41,872 nucleotides of DNA from Pseudoalteromonas luteoviolacea B = ATCC 29581 (GTDB lineage Bacteria; Pseudomonadota; Gammaproteobacteria; Enterobacterales; Alteromonadaceae): positions 1 through 41,872 of the forward strand of contig CAPN01000035.1 of the NCBI GenBank assembly GCA_000333235.1. The letters are read 5' to 3'. This document shows, piece by piece, positions 7,599-15,261 of the stretch. Made by a program: the position numbers and the translations under genes. The notes below the pieces were generated by a model. The model was not told the origin of the DNA. It saw nothing but the letters and a program-made list of their open reading frames with translations, and searched no databases. The first letter of the stretch is position 1, and every line of letters starts with the position of its first letter.

Positions 7599-8870
7599 GT
7601 GGGATGGAAAATATCACTATATAAAGACAGAGATTACATTGGCTCGCTCCCATTAGCCACACAAAGCTTAATAAAAAAGCAAAAGCTACTCACAAATGGA
7701 GGGCAAAACATTTCTTATGTTGGCCTCCTATTTCAGGAAAATAGTGTTGATGTTTTTTTGCCAAGAAATAGCAATTTAGATGTAATTCAGAGTGATAAAA
7801 TTAGGCTCGCATCTTTAGTTTTAAATGCGGTTGAATTGTACGGTAAAAGTTTTAATAGTCCTCTGACCCTTGAAGATAGTGAGCTGGAAAATCAGATAGG
7901 TGGAACTTCTTTAAGTCTGATTTCTGAATTGCTTGAAGATTATCAACAAAATGGAATTTATGCGAAAAGGAAAGCTGTAAATACATTAAATACAGGTAAA
8001 CCAAACTGGAGCAAAACAATTTCTAAAAGTGTTGCCTATCCAAGTAACTCGAATTACATCTATCTAGATGTTCATTCAAGCAAAAAGGTAACTCAATCAA
8101 TTTGTGAAGTGGCTAAAATTCATTTCATGATAGTTACTGAAATATGTAAAAGATTTTCGGTGTTTTTATTTGGTCATGAATTATTGGTTAAAGAACATGC
8201 CATCTCAGCTCCTGCAATTACATCTCTTCAAGGTCAAATTAATGCCTTAGAGAAGGAGCTGCGTATTACTTATTCTGAACGAGATATTTGGCTTATTAAG
8301 TCTTTAATCAGTTATCTCAAAAAGATTAAGGGTAAAAGCGATAGCAGCATGATGATAGGAATTAAACACTTTCATACTGTTTGGGAATTCATGCTTTCAA
8401 AAACTCTAATTAATACTGTTAATTTAAATAAGATCCTACCAATACCAAGTTATAAGACAAATGATGGGAAAATAGTTCCTGCACCTTTGAAAGGCCAAAG
8501 ATTAGACATTGTATTAAAGAATCCTGATACAAGTCATTATGCGGTAGTTGATGCTAAATATTATTCAGCCGGTAGCGTTTCTAGTGCGCCTGGTTGGCCT
8601 GATTTGGTAAAGCAATTTTTTTATGCCAAATCACTGAAAGAAATAGTGCCAGACGCTAATGTTGATAATGCATTTGTGTTTCCTGCAAGTGGTGGCCCCT
8701 TAAAGTCAGCTCACATGCAAAACAGGCAATCTTTACAGTTACTTGATAATGAATATGGGGTAATCGATTGTTTCTATATCGATCCTGTGGAAGTTATGTA
8801 TCAATTTGTTAATAACCTTCGTTTAGTAGAGCTAAGCGATAGCATTCTTTCTCGTTCAAAATCTGTTTGA
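7599..8870 (+). CDS. McrC/LlaJI-R2-like restriction endonuclease subunit
   Basis: The 423-residue protein is the nuclease partner of the McrB-like motor. GIKHFHTVWEFML (254-266) and the following region match the LlaJI restriction endonuclease family layout. The PD-(D/E)xK active site is visible as RLDIVL (D303), then AVVDAKYYS (D318-x-K320), with aspartate in the D/E position. The N-terminal half (1-240) probably mediates binding to the motor. Translation starts at a GTG five bases downstream of the motor gene, so the two are translationally linked. In LlaJI the R1 and R2 subunits act together with two methyltransferases; only one is visible here. A 46-bp palindrome follows the gene. Confidence 0.78.
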   Translation: MGWKISLYKDRDYIGSLPLATQSLIKKQKLLTNGGQNISYVGLLFQENSVDVFLPRNSNLDVIQSDKIRLASLVLNAVELYGKSFNSPLTLEDSELENQIGGTSLSLISELLEDYQQNGIYAKRKAVNTLNTGKPNWSKTISKSVAYPSNSNYIYLDVHSSKKVTQSICEVAKIHFMIVTEICKRFSVFLFGHELLVKEHAISAPAITSLQGQINALEKELRITYSERDIWLIKSLISYLKKIKGKSDSSMMIGIKHFHTVWEFMLSKTLINTVNLNKILPIPSYKTNDGKIVPAPLKGQRLDIVLKNPDTSHYAVVDAKYYSAGSVSSAPGWPDLVKQFFYAKSLKEIVPDANVDNAFVFPASGGPLKSAHMQNRQSLQLLDNEYGVIDCFYIDPVEVMYQFVNNLRLVELSDSILSRSKSV

Positions 8871-8972
8871 AATTGACTGTTACCAATGACAACATAGACA
8901 TTTAGTAAAAATGTCAGACAACGTAAATTCGATTGAACTCACATCGATGACCAGCACTTATTGGGAAAGAGC

Positions 8973-9018
8973 AATAGTTACCCTTACCCGTACTTAAGTA
9001 CGGGTAAGGGTAACTATT
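8973..9018. repeat. 46-bp perfect palindrome
   Basis: Bases 8973-8995 are the exact reverse complement of 8996-9018, centred on CTTAAG, with no spacer. Each arm contains TTACCCTTACCCGTAC. It lies between the convergent LlaJI-R2-like and RepA-like genes. As RNA it would form about a 21-bp stem with a TTAA loop, and a short T run follows on the plus strand, so a terminator is the simple reading. The perfect symmetry and the nearby helicase gene also allow a replication-initiation or dimer-binding site. Confidence 0.75.
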
Positions 9019-9033
9019 TTCAAATAAGGAGAG

Positions 9034-10113
9034 CTACTTATGTCGTAAAAGCCGAAAAGCTTTGGTTTTACCCTCCTGCTTATCCTCAATTTTTCCAGAA
9101 TTTTTCAGGTAAGTACAGGCATTGGATACACGTTTGTTTATGGAGCTTTCAGGTAAGGAAGGTAGTGATTTTCTGAATGTATCAATAATGTCAGACCTTG
9201 GAACCCAGTCATCAGTTTGCTTAAAAACGTCAAAGATCAACGCTGCATCTGATTCCGATTGTGGCAAAGAAGGGCCTGCGAATGTCGCCTTTACATTACT
9301 TACCACTAGTGACGTAACAGGCCGTCCCAAGTTGTCATCAATTCCAAGTTCAACAACTTCCATCTCAAATTCATGAGCGACCTGTGAGCAGGAGTCCTTA
9401 GCTTTTAGCACGGAAAGTTTAGTGGCAATACGATCTTTATCTTTCAACTTTTTGGTCTGTAGAGCAAAGTCTGCATTGCCGATCAGGGCGGTACTTCCAC
9501 GATAGCCTCCCTCTTTATTTCGGTGATGAACATTCAACACAGATATCCCAAACTTATCTGCGATCTCTGTGCAAGACCTCATGTAATGGGAAACATCTTT
9601 CGCACTGTTTTCATCAATTCCAGAAGCGCATTGTGAGAAAGTATCAAAGATTAATAGTGCGGGAGCTAATCCCTGTCTCTCTGACTCTAGACGGATGAGT
9701 GCTTCAAGTTCAGCTCGATCTTCAAAGCATGTTGGAGATAAAGCACGATTGACGACGATAATTCCATCGCCGATTTTAGTGTTGTGCTTTAGCTCAATCG
9801 CTTTAAGGCGACGCGATACGCTACCAGGACTTTCACCTGCAACGTAAATGACTAATCCTTTTTTCGTTGGTTGGTTTCCAAAACATTGGCCAGTTGCAAT
9901 TGATGCAGCCATTTGTAGAGATAAAAAGGTTTTACCATCTTGTGTCTCGCCAATTAGCATGCCGACTTTACCTGCTGGTAAATAATCTTGGACCAGCCAT
10001 TCAACTTTGGAGTCCCATCCTTGAACTCCATAAGTGTAAGGTAGCGTGATGTCCGAATAGGGAAAAGGGGTTGGCTCATTCTGTGGATGAGTAGTGTCGT
10101 TGCTTTTTAACAT
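9034..10113 (-). CDS. RepA-like hexameric helicase / AAA_25 ATPase
   Basis: The 359-residue protein has a RecA-like ATPase core: Walker A GETQDGKT (residues about 55-62), Walker B APALLIFDTFSQ, and VLNVHHRNKEGGYRGSTALIGNADFAL, which is characteristic of RSF1010 RepA-type and DnaB-like helicases. The C-terminal 80 residues look like a winged helix (DWVPRSDIIDTFRKSLPSLPESSINKRVSNACTYL, split here as a description of residues about 277-320). Such genes drive replication or maintenance of plasmids, phage satellites and integrative elements. An AAGGAGT ribosome-binding site precedes the ATG. It follows the alpA-like gene by 37 bases on the same strand, so the two form a probable operon. No separate primase or initiator is visible in this window. 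Confidence 0.8.
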   Translation of the reverse strand: MLKSNDTTHPQNEPTPFPYSDITLPYTYGVQGWDSKVEWLVQDYLPAGKVGMLIGETQDGKTFLSLQMAASIATGQCFGNQPTKKGLVIYVAGESPGSVSRRLKAIELKHNTKIGDGIIVVNRALSPTCFEDRAELEALIRLESERQGLAPALLIFDTFSQCASGIDENSAKDVSHYMRSCTEIADKFGISVLNVHHRNKEGGYRGSTALIGNADFALQTKKLKDKDRIATKLSVLKAKDSCSQVAHEFEMEVVELGIDDNLGRPVTSLVVSNVKATFAGPSLPQSESDAALIFDVFKQTDDWVPRSDIIDTFRKSLPSLPESSINKRVSNACTYLKNSGKIEDKQEGKTKAFRLLRHK

Positions 10114-10150
10114 GTTTTACTCCTTGCAGATGTTAATTCGGCTGATTAGA

Positions 10151-10399
10151 TTAAATTCGGTTAATAGTTTTTGGTTGAGGATGTGATTTAGGTTTGATTC
10201 CCGTTTCACTTTGATTCTCTAGCTGAGCTGAGATCCATGCTTCTATTTCGGACTCAGGCCAAAGCCGACGTCGGCCAACGCGAATGCTTTTGGGCAGTTT
10301 TGTACCCTCAGGATCTTGGCTTAATATGTTGTAAACTTGCGCTGTGCTTGTTCTAATAAGTTTAGCTAGCTCCCCTGCTGTCAGAAGTTTCACTTTCAT
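10151..10399 (-). CDS. alpA: AlpA-family excisionase / regulator
   Basis: The 82-residue protein is an AlpA/HTH_17 (MerR-like winged HTH) protein: LLTAGELAKLIRTSTAQVYN at the N-terminus, then PKSIRVGRRRLWPESEIEAWI, the typical basic wing and terminal helix. In P4-like prophages and integrative elements such proteins activate integrase expression or act as recombination directionality factors. The ATG at 10399 is preferred because AAGGA lies seven bases upstream; an upstream GTG at 10423 has no ribosome-binding site. It is transcribed ahead of the RepA-like helicase and divergently from a hypothetical gene next to the attachment site. Confidence 0.82.
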   Translation of the reverse strand: MKVKLLTAGELAKLIRTSTAQVYNILSQDPEGTKLPKSIRVGRRRLWPESEIEAWISAQLENQSETGIKPKSHPQPKTINRI

Positions 10400-10518
10400 G
10401 TTTTGGTCCTTGTTAACGTCCACTTGATTAATATGAGATTATTTTGGCATGACTTATAAAAGTAAATTGGGGCAAATAATCTATAAAATTTGCCTAAGTT
10501 TTAAATGCGAGGTTTGCT

Positions 10519-11475
10519 ATGACAACGATATTGGATCAACTGAGAACGCAGTATTGGTACTGGTTTATCCGAGACAAGTTAATCGGGATTAAACTGAATG
10601 AAAAACTGACTTCTAAAGAAAGAACTAAGCTTGAGAACCTTCGAGATAAACCTCTTTTAGTGGGTCAGTATTCTGATGCCAAGGTTGGCAAGGACTTGGA
10701 TAGAATAGGGAAAGTTACGAATGGCTCTTTCTTTAATGAATTTGCTAATAACGGCCATGGAAGTAAATATAGAAGTGGGACAAGAGTGCCAAATGAACAT
10801 TGGATTACTAGTGCTGAAACTATTATTCCAGGTTCTGCGCTAGCATACCTACAAGGCCCAATCAGACTATTCTCAATCATTGAAGCCAAAGATTTACCTG
10901 AAGCAACTATCGTGTTAGCTAAAGAGCTTCGTCATATACTCGCCAGTAATTTAGAAAATCTAGAGAAGCAGTGCAAATTATATATTCTTTTTGAAAAGCT
11001 TACACTTTCCTTAGTGGGTAGTATGTATAGTACTTTCAGTGTTCTCAATGCTGTAGATGAAATCATTAACCACTTATTTCCGAGGAATGACTGGGGTAAA
11101 CCAAAAACCTATATCGAGCCTATTAAAATCGAAGCCAAAGACCTAAACTTAAATCATCTCAGACAACCTAGACATTTGGATTTAGAAACACTTGCTGTAG
11201 TCGTTATTGGTTACGCATTTATAAGAGCTCGCTTCTTTTTTGAAACCCATTACTTGTCTAAAGTTTGCTACGAAGAAGGGTTTCTTAAAGTGATACAAGC
11301 GCGTTATTTAATGAGCGAAAAAAGCTGGAGCTTTAGTCAGAGAAAAGTACTTGGTCATAAAAATGAACTTAATCTTGACTATGTTATAAAAGATAGATTT
11401 AACAAGGCATTTCGCCATTCAAGGATGATTGACGACAAAGCAGATTTCAGGGCTAGAGTGTTGAGGTTGTTTTAG
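10519..11475 (+). CDS. Hypothetical protein at the attachment-site end of the island
   Basis: The 318-residue protein is not recognised. It has no signal peptide. It is rich in lysine, leucine and phenylalanine, with a moderately hydrophobic stretch around residues 225-250 (ETLAVVVIGYAFIRARFFFE) that could be a buried helix. The C-terminus is basic (RKVLGHKNELNLDY…RHSRMIDDKADFRARVLRLF, residues about 275-318). A GAGG ribosome-binding site supports the ATG. It lies between the divergent alpA-like gene and the tRNA-Arg attachment fragment, a position often used for integrase or cargo genes, but I see no tyrosine-recombinase RHRY residues. The AT-rich composition fits island DNA. Confidence 0.6.
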   Translation: MTTILDQLRTQYWYWFIRDKLIGIKLNEKLTSKERTKLENLRDKPLLVGQYSDAKVGKDLDRIGKVTNGSFFNEFANNGHGSKYRSGTRVPNEHWITSAETIIPGSALAYLQGPIRLFSIIEAKDLPEATIVLAKELRHILASNLENLEKQCKLYILFEKLTLSLVGSMYSTFSVLNAVDEIINHLFPRNDWGKPKTYIEPIKIEAKDLNLNHLRQPRHLDLETLAVVVIGYAFIRARFFFETHYLSKVCYEEGFLKVIQARYLMSEKSWSFSQRKVLGHKNELNLDYVIKDRFNKAFRHSRMIDDKADFRARVLRLF

Positions 11476-11586
11476 AGCATTAGTTTGTAAGTTGATTGTC
11501 ATTTATTTTAATTAATAGATTCGGTTCGACTTTAATCATACCTTCATATAGCAAATCATAAAAACTAATTTGCTTATAAAAACTTT

Positions 11587-11604
11587 TGGGACAATAATGG
11601 GACA
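11587..11604. repeat. TGGGACA direct repeats, possible integrase arm sites
   Basis: TGGGACA occurs at 11587-11593 and again at 11598-11604, separated by ATAA, an 11-base period of about one helical turn. They lie about 105 bases inside the tRNA-Arg attachment fragment, where tyrosine integrases and excisionases bind arm-type sites. The role is inferred from position and spacing. Confidence 0.45.
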
Positions 11605-11708
11605 TTGCTCCAGTTAAATAGAGTTATTTAGAATTAGTTCAAGTTAGCTGGAAGCAGCGAAGTTTCAAGGCTAGAAGAGAATTTTCATTACTTATCAAGC
11701 CCCTGACT

Positions 11709-11757
11709 TGGCCCTCCGGAGGCCAAGTTACAGGTTCGATCCCTGTCGAGAGTGCCA
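11709..11757 (+). tRNA. tRNA-Arg(CCG) 3' fragment, attachment site
   Basis: The anticodon arm is TGGCC, CTCCGGA, GGCCA (11709-11725) with anticodon CCG. A four-base variable loop and the T arm ACAGG, TTCGATC, CCTGT (11730-11746) follow. The acceptor 3' strand CGAGAGT, G73 and CCA end at 11757. No D arm or 5' acceptor strand precedes it, so this is not a full gene. It is the duplicated 3' end left at the far side of an element integrated in a tRNA-Arg gene; the intact tRNA should lie beyond the left edge. Confidence 0.8.
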
Positions 11758-11810
11758 CTTATTCCCTACAGCAATATATCCTTGTGGCAACTGTCAATAA
11801 CACCAACGTT

Positions 11811-12794
11811 CTATAACCATTTTTTCCAACGAAAGTATGCACCGATGCTGAAGGTGAGTACAAACAACGACACAACAAAAACCGTAAACGCAATTGGACT
11901 GTCTGTTCCTGGTATCCCTCCGATATTTACGCCCAATAGGCCGGTTAAGAAGCCTAGAGGTAAGAATAAAGCTGCGACCACCGACATTACGTACATTCGC
12001 TGGTTCAGCTGTTCAGACATTTGGCTTGTCATGCTTTGATGCAGCACATTGGCTCGTTCAATACTGGTTTCGAGCTCTTCAATATAACGGGTTAAGTCAT
12101 TGACGATCTCAGTGAAGCTGATACGTTGTCTTTCTTGTAACCAAGAGAGTTTCGCTTGACTCAATTGATTGATCGCATCGCGCTGTGGGCGGATATAGCG
12201 CTTTAGCGTAATGGCTTGTCTGCGGTATAAAGATAATGCTGCGGTTTCATAAGGGGGGGCGCTTGTTTCTACTTGCTCTTCAATGACATCTAATTGTTCA
12301 TCCAATAAATGTATAACATCTTGCATGCGAACAGTTAAACAATTCAAAATTTCATCAACGAGCGCTGAGATTGTACTAGGGCCGTTGTTTTGCTTTAAGA
12401 GTGTTAATACGTCTTGAACTGATCGGATTAAGCGACGACGGCAGGTAATTAATAAATTATCTTTGACAAATAAACGTATCGCCACCATATCTTCAGGGCT
12501 TTGATCTGGATTGAGATTTACGCCGCGCAAAAATAACATATCGCCATGCTGACCTTTGGTCAGGCGCGGACGAGTTTCGTCAGCAACAAAGGCTTCTAAT
12601 TCGATGTCGGAAAAAAGTTCCTGTTCACTGAGCCATGCTACGGCACTTTTATCGCTAAAATCTAAATGAACCCAAACCGGCTTCTCCACACTGGCCTGAC
12701 TAATGGCATCGTGTAGATTATGTACAGCAATACATCCACCTTGCCCATCCAGTTGTACAGCATGGACTAACCCAGTCAATTCTCGTTTGTTCAT
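11811..12794 (-). CDS. zntB: ZntB-like CorA-family zinc transporter
   Basis: The 327-residue protein is a CorA/MIT-family inner-membrane transporter, most like ZntB, which moves zinc across the inner membrane. The cytoplasmic N-terminal domain contains PVWVHLDF and DETRPRL, and a long coiled stalk with YRRQAITLKRYIRPQRDA follows. Two C-terminal membrane helices come next, with GVN at 288-290 in place of the GMN of CorA, then the basic RWKKWL end. The length is normal for the family. It is the first backbone gene after the island and reads toward the junction. The family is secure; zinc as the substrate comes from family knowledge. Confidence 0.88.
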   Translation of the reverse strand: MNKRELTGLVHAVQLDGQGGCIAVHNLHDAISQASVEKPVWVHLDFSDKSAVAWLSEQELFSDIELEAFVADETRPRLTKGQHGDMLFLRGVNLNPDQSPEDMVAIRLFVKDNLLITCRRRLIRSVQDVLTLLKQNNGPSTISALVDEILNCLTVRMQDVIHLLDEQLDVIEEQVETSAPPYETAALSLYRRQAITLKRYIRPQRDAINQLSQAKLSWLQERQRISFTEIVNDLTRYIEELETSIERANVLHQSMTSQMSEQLNQRMYVMSVVAALFLPLGFLTGLLGVNIGGIPGTDSPIAFTVFVVSLFVLTFSIGAYFRWKKWL

Positions 12795-12886
12795 GATTTA
12801 CCAACGTATATTAAATTACTATCTAGTTATTATCTTTAATGGTTTTTTGACGTATGGCAAATGCTTTATCGACTAGTTAAAAAAAA

Positions 12887-12906
12887 CGGCAGTCATCGTG
12901 CTGCCG
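12887..12906 (-). terminator. Rho-independent terminator of the fasciclin gene
   Basis: CGGCAG and CTGCCG form a 6-bp stem with an 8-base loop. Read on the minus strand, the stem is followed by seven or more T residues. It lies 24 bases past the stop of the fasciclin lipoprotein gene. Confidence 0.8.
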
Positions 12907-12929
12907 CTTTTCGATGGGAAATTGAATAA

Positions 12930-14348
12930 TTAATTGTTTCTTGGTGGCAGAATAACCGAATCAATAACGTGTATTATACCGTTGTCTGCCATTACATCCG
13001 CTGCAACGATGTTGGCGGAATCAATCATCAGTTTTCCATCTTTTAGAGTGAGGGTTGCATTTTGATTGTTCGCCATTGTCACTGTATTCATAGTGGAAGT
13101 GGCGACATCAACTGCGGTTGATGAGGCGACTTTTTGCCCTGCGACGACATGGTACAACAAGATGTTTTTGAGCGTTTCGGTGTCTTGCAATAAAGCGTTA
13201 ATGGTTTCTTCGCCTAATTTTGCAAAGGCTGCATCGGTTGGTGCGAAGACGGTGAAGTCAGTGCTTAAATCGCTCACAACGGTATCTAGACCCGTCGCTT
13301 CGAGCGCCGCAATAAGGGTAGTAAAGTTGCCATTGTCCCGTGCGACTTCTGTCAACGACCCTAACGCATCTGGGATTTGCACGTCACCAACAACTACGGA
13401 ATCAAGTACATGGATCACGCCGTTACTGGTTTTTATATCTTTCGCAACGATAGACGCATTGCCGAATTTGAGCATATCGCTTTGCGTGTCTATGTTAATT
13501 GGGATCAACGCGCCAGAAGCGGTTTCAGCGCTTTTACCTGCCAAAGAAAACGCAGTGATAGAATCAACAGCGCCAGTCGTTACGTGTTGCAGCAATATGG
13601 CTTTTAGTACTTCAGGGTTATTGCTGAGAACTTTTAGCGTAGAAGGAGCGACTTGAGCAAACGCCTCGTCAGTGGGGGCAAACACGGTAAAGGTTTGACT
13701 GGTATCCGCGACGACAGCATCTAATCCAGTCAAGGCTAACAAGCTTAACAAAGTATTAAATGAACCAGCGGCTTGTGCGGTTTCTGCGATAGTTAAGTTA
13801 CTCGCTTCCATGTCTGCAGGCGGCATTAAAACCGCGTCGATCACATGGATGATACCGTTGTCGGTCATGACATCGGTAGTTACCACAGTCGCCGTATTCA
13901 CTTGAAGGGTTTCCCCATTGAATGACAAGCCAAGTTTGTCACCATTCACCGCAGCTACGGTTGTTCCTGCAGCGCCTAGCGCTCCTTCGGCATTCACACT
14001 GCCTTCTAAAACATGATAGGAAAGGATATCGGCTAATTTGTCAGGTTGCGCCAGTAGTTCATTAATCGTTGCTTCGCCAAGTAATGCAAAGGCAGCATCG
14101 GTTGGTGCAAACACAGTGAATGTTTTTGTGGTATCCGCCAAAACGCTATCTAACCCAGTGGCTTTTAACGCCGCAACCAATGTCGTAAAACTTCCATTTT
14201 CAGTTGCCACGTCAACTATCGTGTTCGTTTGGACAACGATTGGAGCAGAAGGTGGAGTAACAACGACCTTTTCATCATCGTTATCAGAGCAGCCGGCTAA
14301 TAAGCTGACGCTTAGTCCTAGCGCAATGAGAGAGAGTTTGGTTTTCAT
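12930..14348 (-). CDS. Fasciclin (FAS1) repeat lipoprotein, three domains
   Basis: The signal peptide ends in the lipobox LLAGC, with C20 as the lipidated residue, followed by SDNDDEK. Three FAS1 domains follow at about residues 42-175, 183-318 and 328-470. Each has the FAS1 hallmarks GSF-TL--AL--TGLD, then FTVFAPTD-AFA, and a distal NG-IHV-D-V-(L/V) motif. FAS1 proteins mediate adhesion or cell-envelope interactions; bacterial secreted forms are often induced by stress sigma factors. AAGGAG precedes the ATG and a strong terminator follows, so it is a single-gene transcript. A TGATCC-N17-TAAGA element about 150-180 bases upstream suggests control by an RpoE/ChrR-type ECF sigma factor. Confidence 0.92.
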   Translation of the reverse strand: MKTKLSLIALGLSVSLLAGCSDNDDEKVVVTPPSAPIVVQTNTIVDVATENGSFTTLVAALKATGLDSVLADTTKTFTVFAPTDAAFALLGEATINELLAQPDKLADILSYHVLEGSVNAEGALGAAGTTVAAVNGDKLGLSFNGETLQVNTATVVTTDVMTDNGIIHVIDAVLMPPADMEASNLTIAETAQAAGSFNTLLSLLALTGLDAVVADTSQTFTVFAPTDEAFAQVAPSTLKVLSNNPEVLKAILLQHVTTGAVDSITAFSLAGKSAETASGALIPINIDTQSDMLKFGNASIVAKDIKTSNGVIHVLDSVVVGDVQIPDALGSLTEVARDNGNFTTLIAALEATGLDTVVSDLSTDFTVFAPTDAAFAKLGEETINALLQDTETLKNILLYHVVAGQKVASSTAVDVATSTMNTVTMANNQNATLTLKDGKLMIDSANIVAADVMADNGIIHVIDSVILPPRNN

Positions 14349-14819
14349 AACGAAGCTCCTTTAGCGACTTTGCTAGCCGATGTGACAGAGTGGGTTTTGG
14401 GTGTTACGCTGTGTAATGTGATCCTTTTCATATCTGACCTCTAATGTTTAGTCGAAGTAATTTCTGTTAACAAAGACCGGCAAGTCGTTAACATGAAATC
14501 TTACGCCTTCACTGTGGAAAGGATCATTCTTTTATTGCGTGTTTGTTGTTCGGATAGATAGAACAAAATGAATTCGACGGTTTTATGTTACTAGTCGATA
14601 CGTTTGGCTACTGATTTTCAACGCATATTATCGTGTCTTAAAGAAGGATCGTGTTCTGCGTCCCGTGTTTAGTGATTTTTTTAATTTTGCATAAGAAGCA
14701 AGTAAATTTAATTTAGGTACAAACGCATTGATAAAATTCCCTTATTTATTGGATAAAAATTACTTGCTGGTTTATTGTAACTGATAGCGTATAAAGCACT
14801 TTTTGGAAAAGAAAGCACC
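14349..14819. promoter_or_regulatory. 471-base divergent intergenic region
   Basis: There is no credible gene here. It separates the fasciclin gene from rimB. It contains a 12-base inverted repeat with one mismatch: TGATCCTTTTCA (14419-14430) and TGGAAAGGATCA (14515-14526). The arms carry the two TGATCC elements described separately. The 100 bases before rimB are AT-rich but show no convincing sigma-70 promoter. Confidence 0.5.
14499..14526 (-). promoter_or_regulatory. Candidate ECF11 (RpoE/ChrR-type) promoter for the fasciclin gene
   Basis: On the minus strand TGATCC (14526-14521) is followed after 17 bases by TAAGA (14503-14499), in the context GGCGTAAGATT. This resembles the TGATCC / TAAGA promoter recognised by the Rhodobacter RpoE singlet-oxygen sigma factor and its relatives. 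Transcription would start near 14492, about 145 bases before the fasciclin ATG. No sigma-factor gene is in the window. Confidence 0.5.
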
Positions 14820-15248
14820 ATGGAAAACCGTTTTCAAGTCGGTTGGAGAGAATGGCTTGCCTTGCCAGAACTCGGCCTAAACCGCATCAAAGCGAAAGTC
14901 GACACGGGAGCACGGACATCATGTTTACATGCTTATGAAGTCACGCCATTTGAAAGAGACGGCGAGCAGTGGGTCGAATTTATGATGCACCCCAATCAAA
15001 ATGACTCTGTGACGACCGTGCGCTGTGAAGCGAAAGTCAAAGATAAAAGACAAGTCACAGACTCAGGTGGTCATAAAGAAGAGCGATTTGTTATTGAATC
15101 AATGTTAGACATTAACGGACAGCGTTGGCCAATTGAATTGACGCTCACTAATCGAGATTCAATGAAATTCAGAATGCTACTTGGTCGAACCGCGATGAGA
15201 GGTCGTATTATGGTTGACCCGGCAGCATCATTTTTAACTGGAAAATAG
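14820..15248 (+). CDS. rimB: RimB-like retropepsin-type protease (PF05618 family)
   Basis: The 142-residue protein belongs to the 'ATP-dependent zinc protease' family, now viewed as retropepsin-like. The catalytic-type motif is [14 protein letters not shown] (residues about 23-36), with D and T-G-A as in aspartic proteases. The C-terminal [20 protein letters not shown] is the family's second signature. In the rimABK system of Pseudomonas, RimB acts on the glutamate tails that RimK adds to ribosomal protein S6. rimK starts 13 bases downstream, supporting that role here. GGAAAAGAAAG lies upstream of the ATG. Confidence 0.85.
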   Translation: MENRFQVGWREWLALPELGLNRIKAKVDTGARTSCLHAYEVTPFERDGEQWVEFMMHPNQNDSVTTVRCEAKVKDKRQVTDSGGHKEERFVIESMLDINGQRWPIELTLTNRDSMKFRMLLGRTAMRGRIMVDPAASFLTGK

Positions 15249-15261
15249 GATACACATTACT

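Larger units (their letters stand above)
11476..11810. other. Island right-end junction, no protein gene
   Basis: This 335-base stretch has no credible coding region. It contains TGGGACA direct repeats at 11587-11604 and the tRNA-Arg 3' fragment at 11709-11757, after which zntB-like backbone begins. It is therefore the boundary between the mobile island and the chromosome. Confidence 0.65.

Noticed and set aside
8961..9176. 71-codon plus-strand open frame through the 46-bp palindrome
   Set aside because: It encodes the palindrome and antisense of the RepA-like gene; low-complexity product with no ribosome-binding site.
1..11757. CRISPR array, transposase or insertion sequence in the island
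   Set aside because: No regularly spaced repeats, no DDE transposase and no terminal inverted repeats with target duplications were seen.
11640..11757. Complete tRNA-Arg gene
   Set aside because: No D arm or 5' acceptor strand precedes the anticodon arm, so only the 3' portion is present.
13066..13656. 196-codon plus-strand open frame inside the fasciclin gene
   Set aside because: It is antisense to three well-formed FAS1 repeats and its composition simply mirrors them; no ribosome-binding site.
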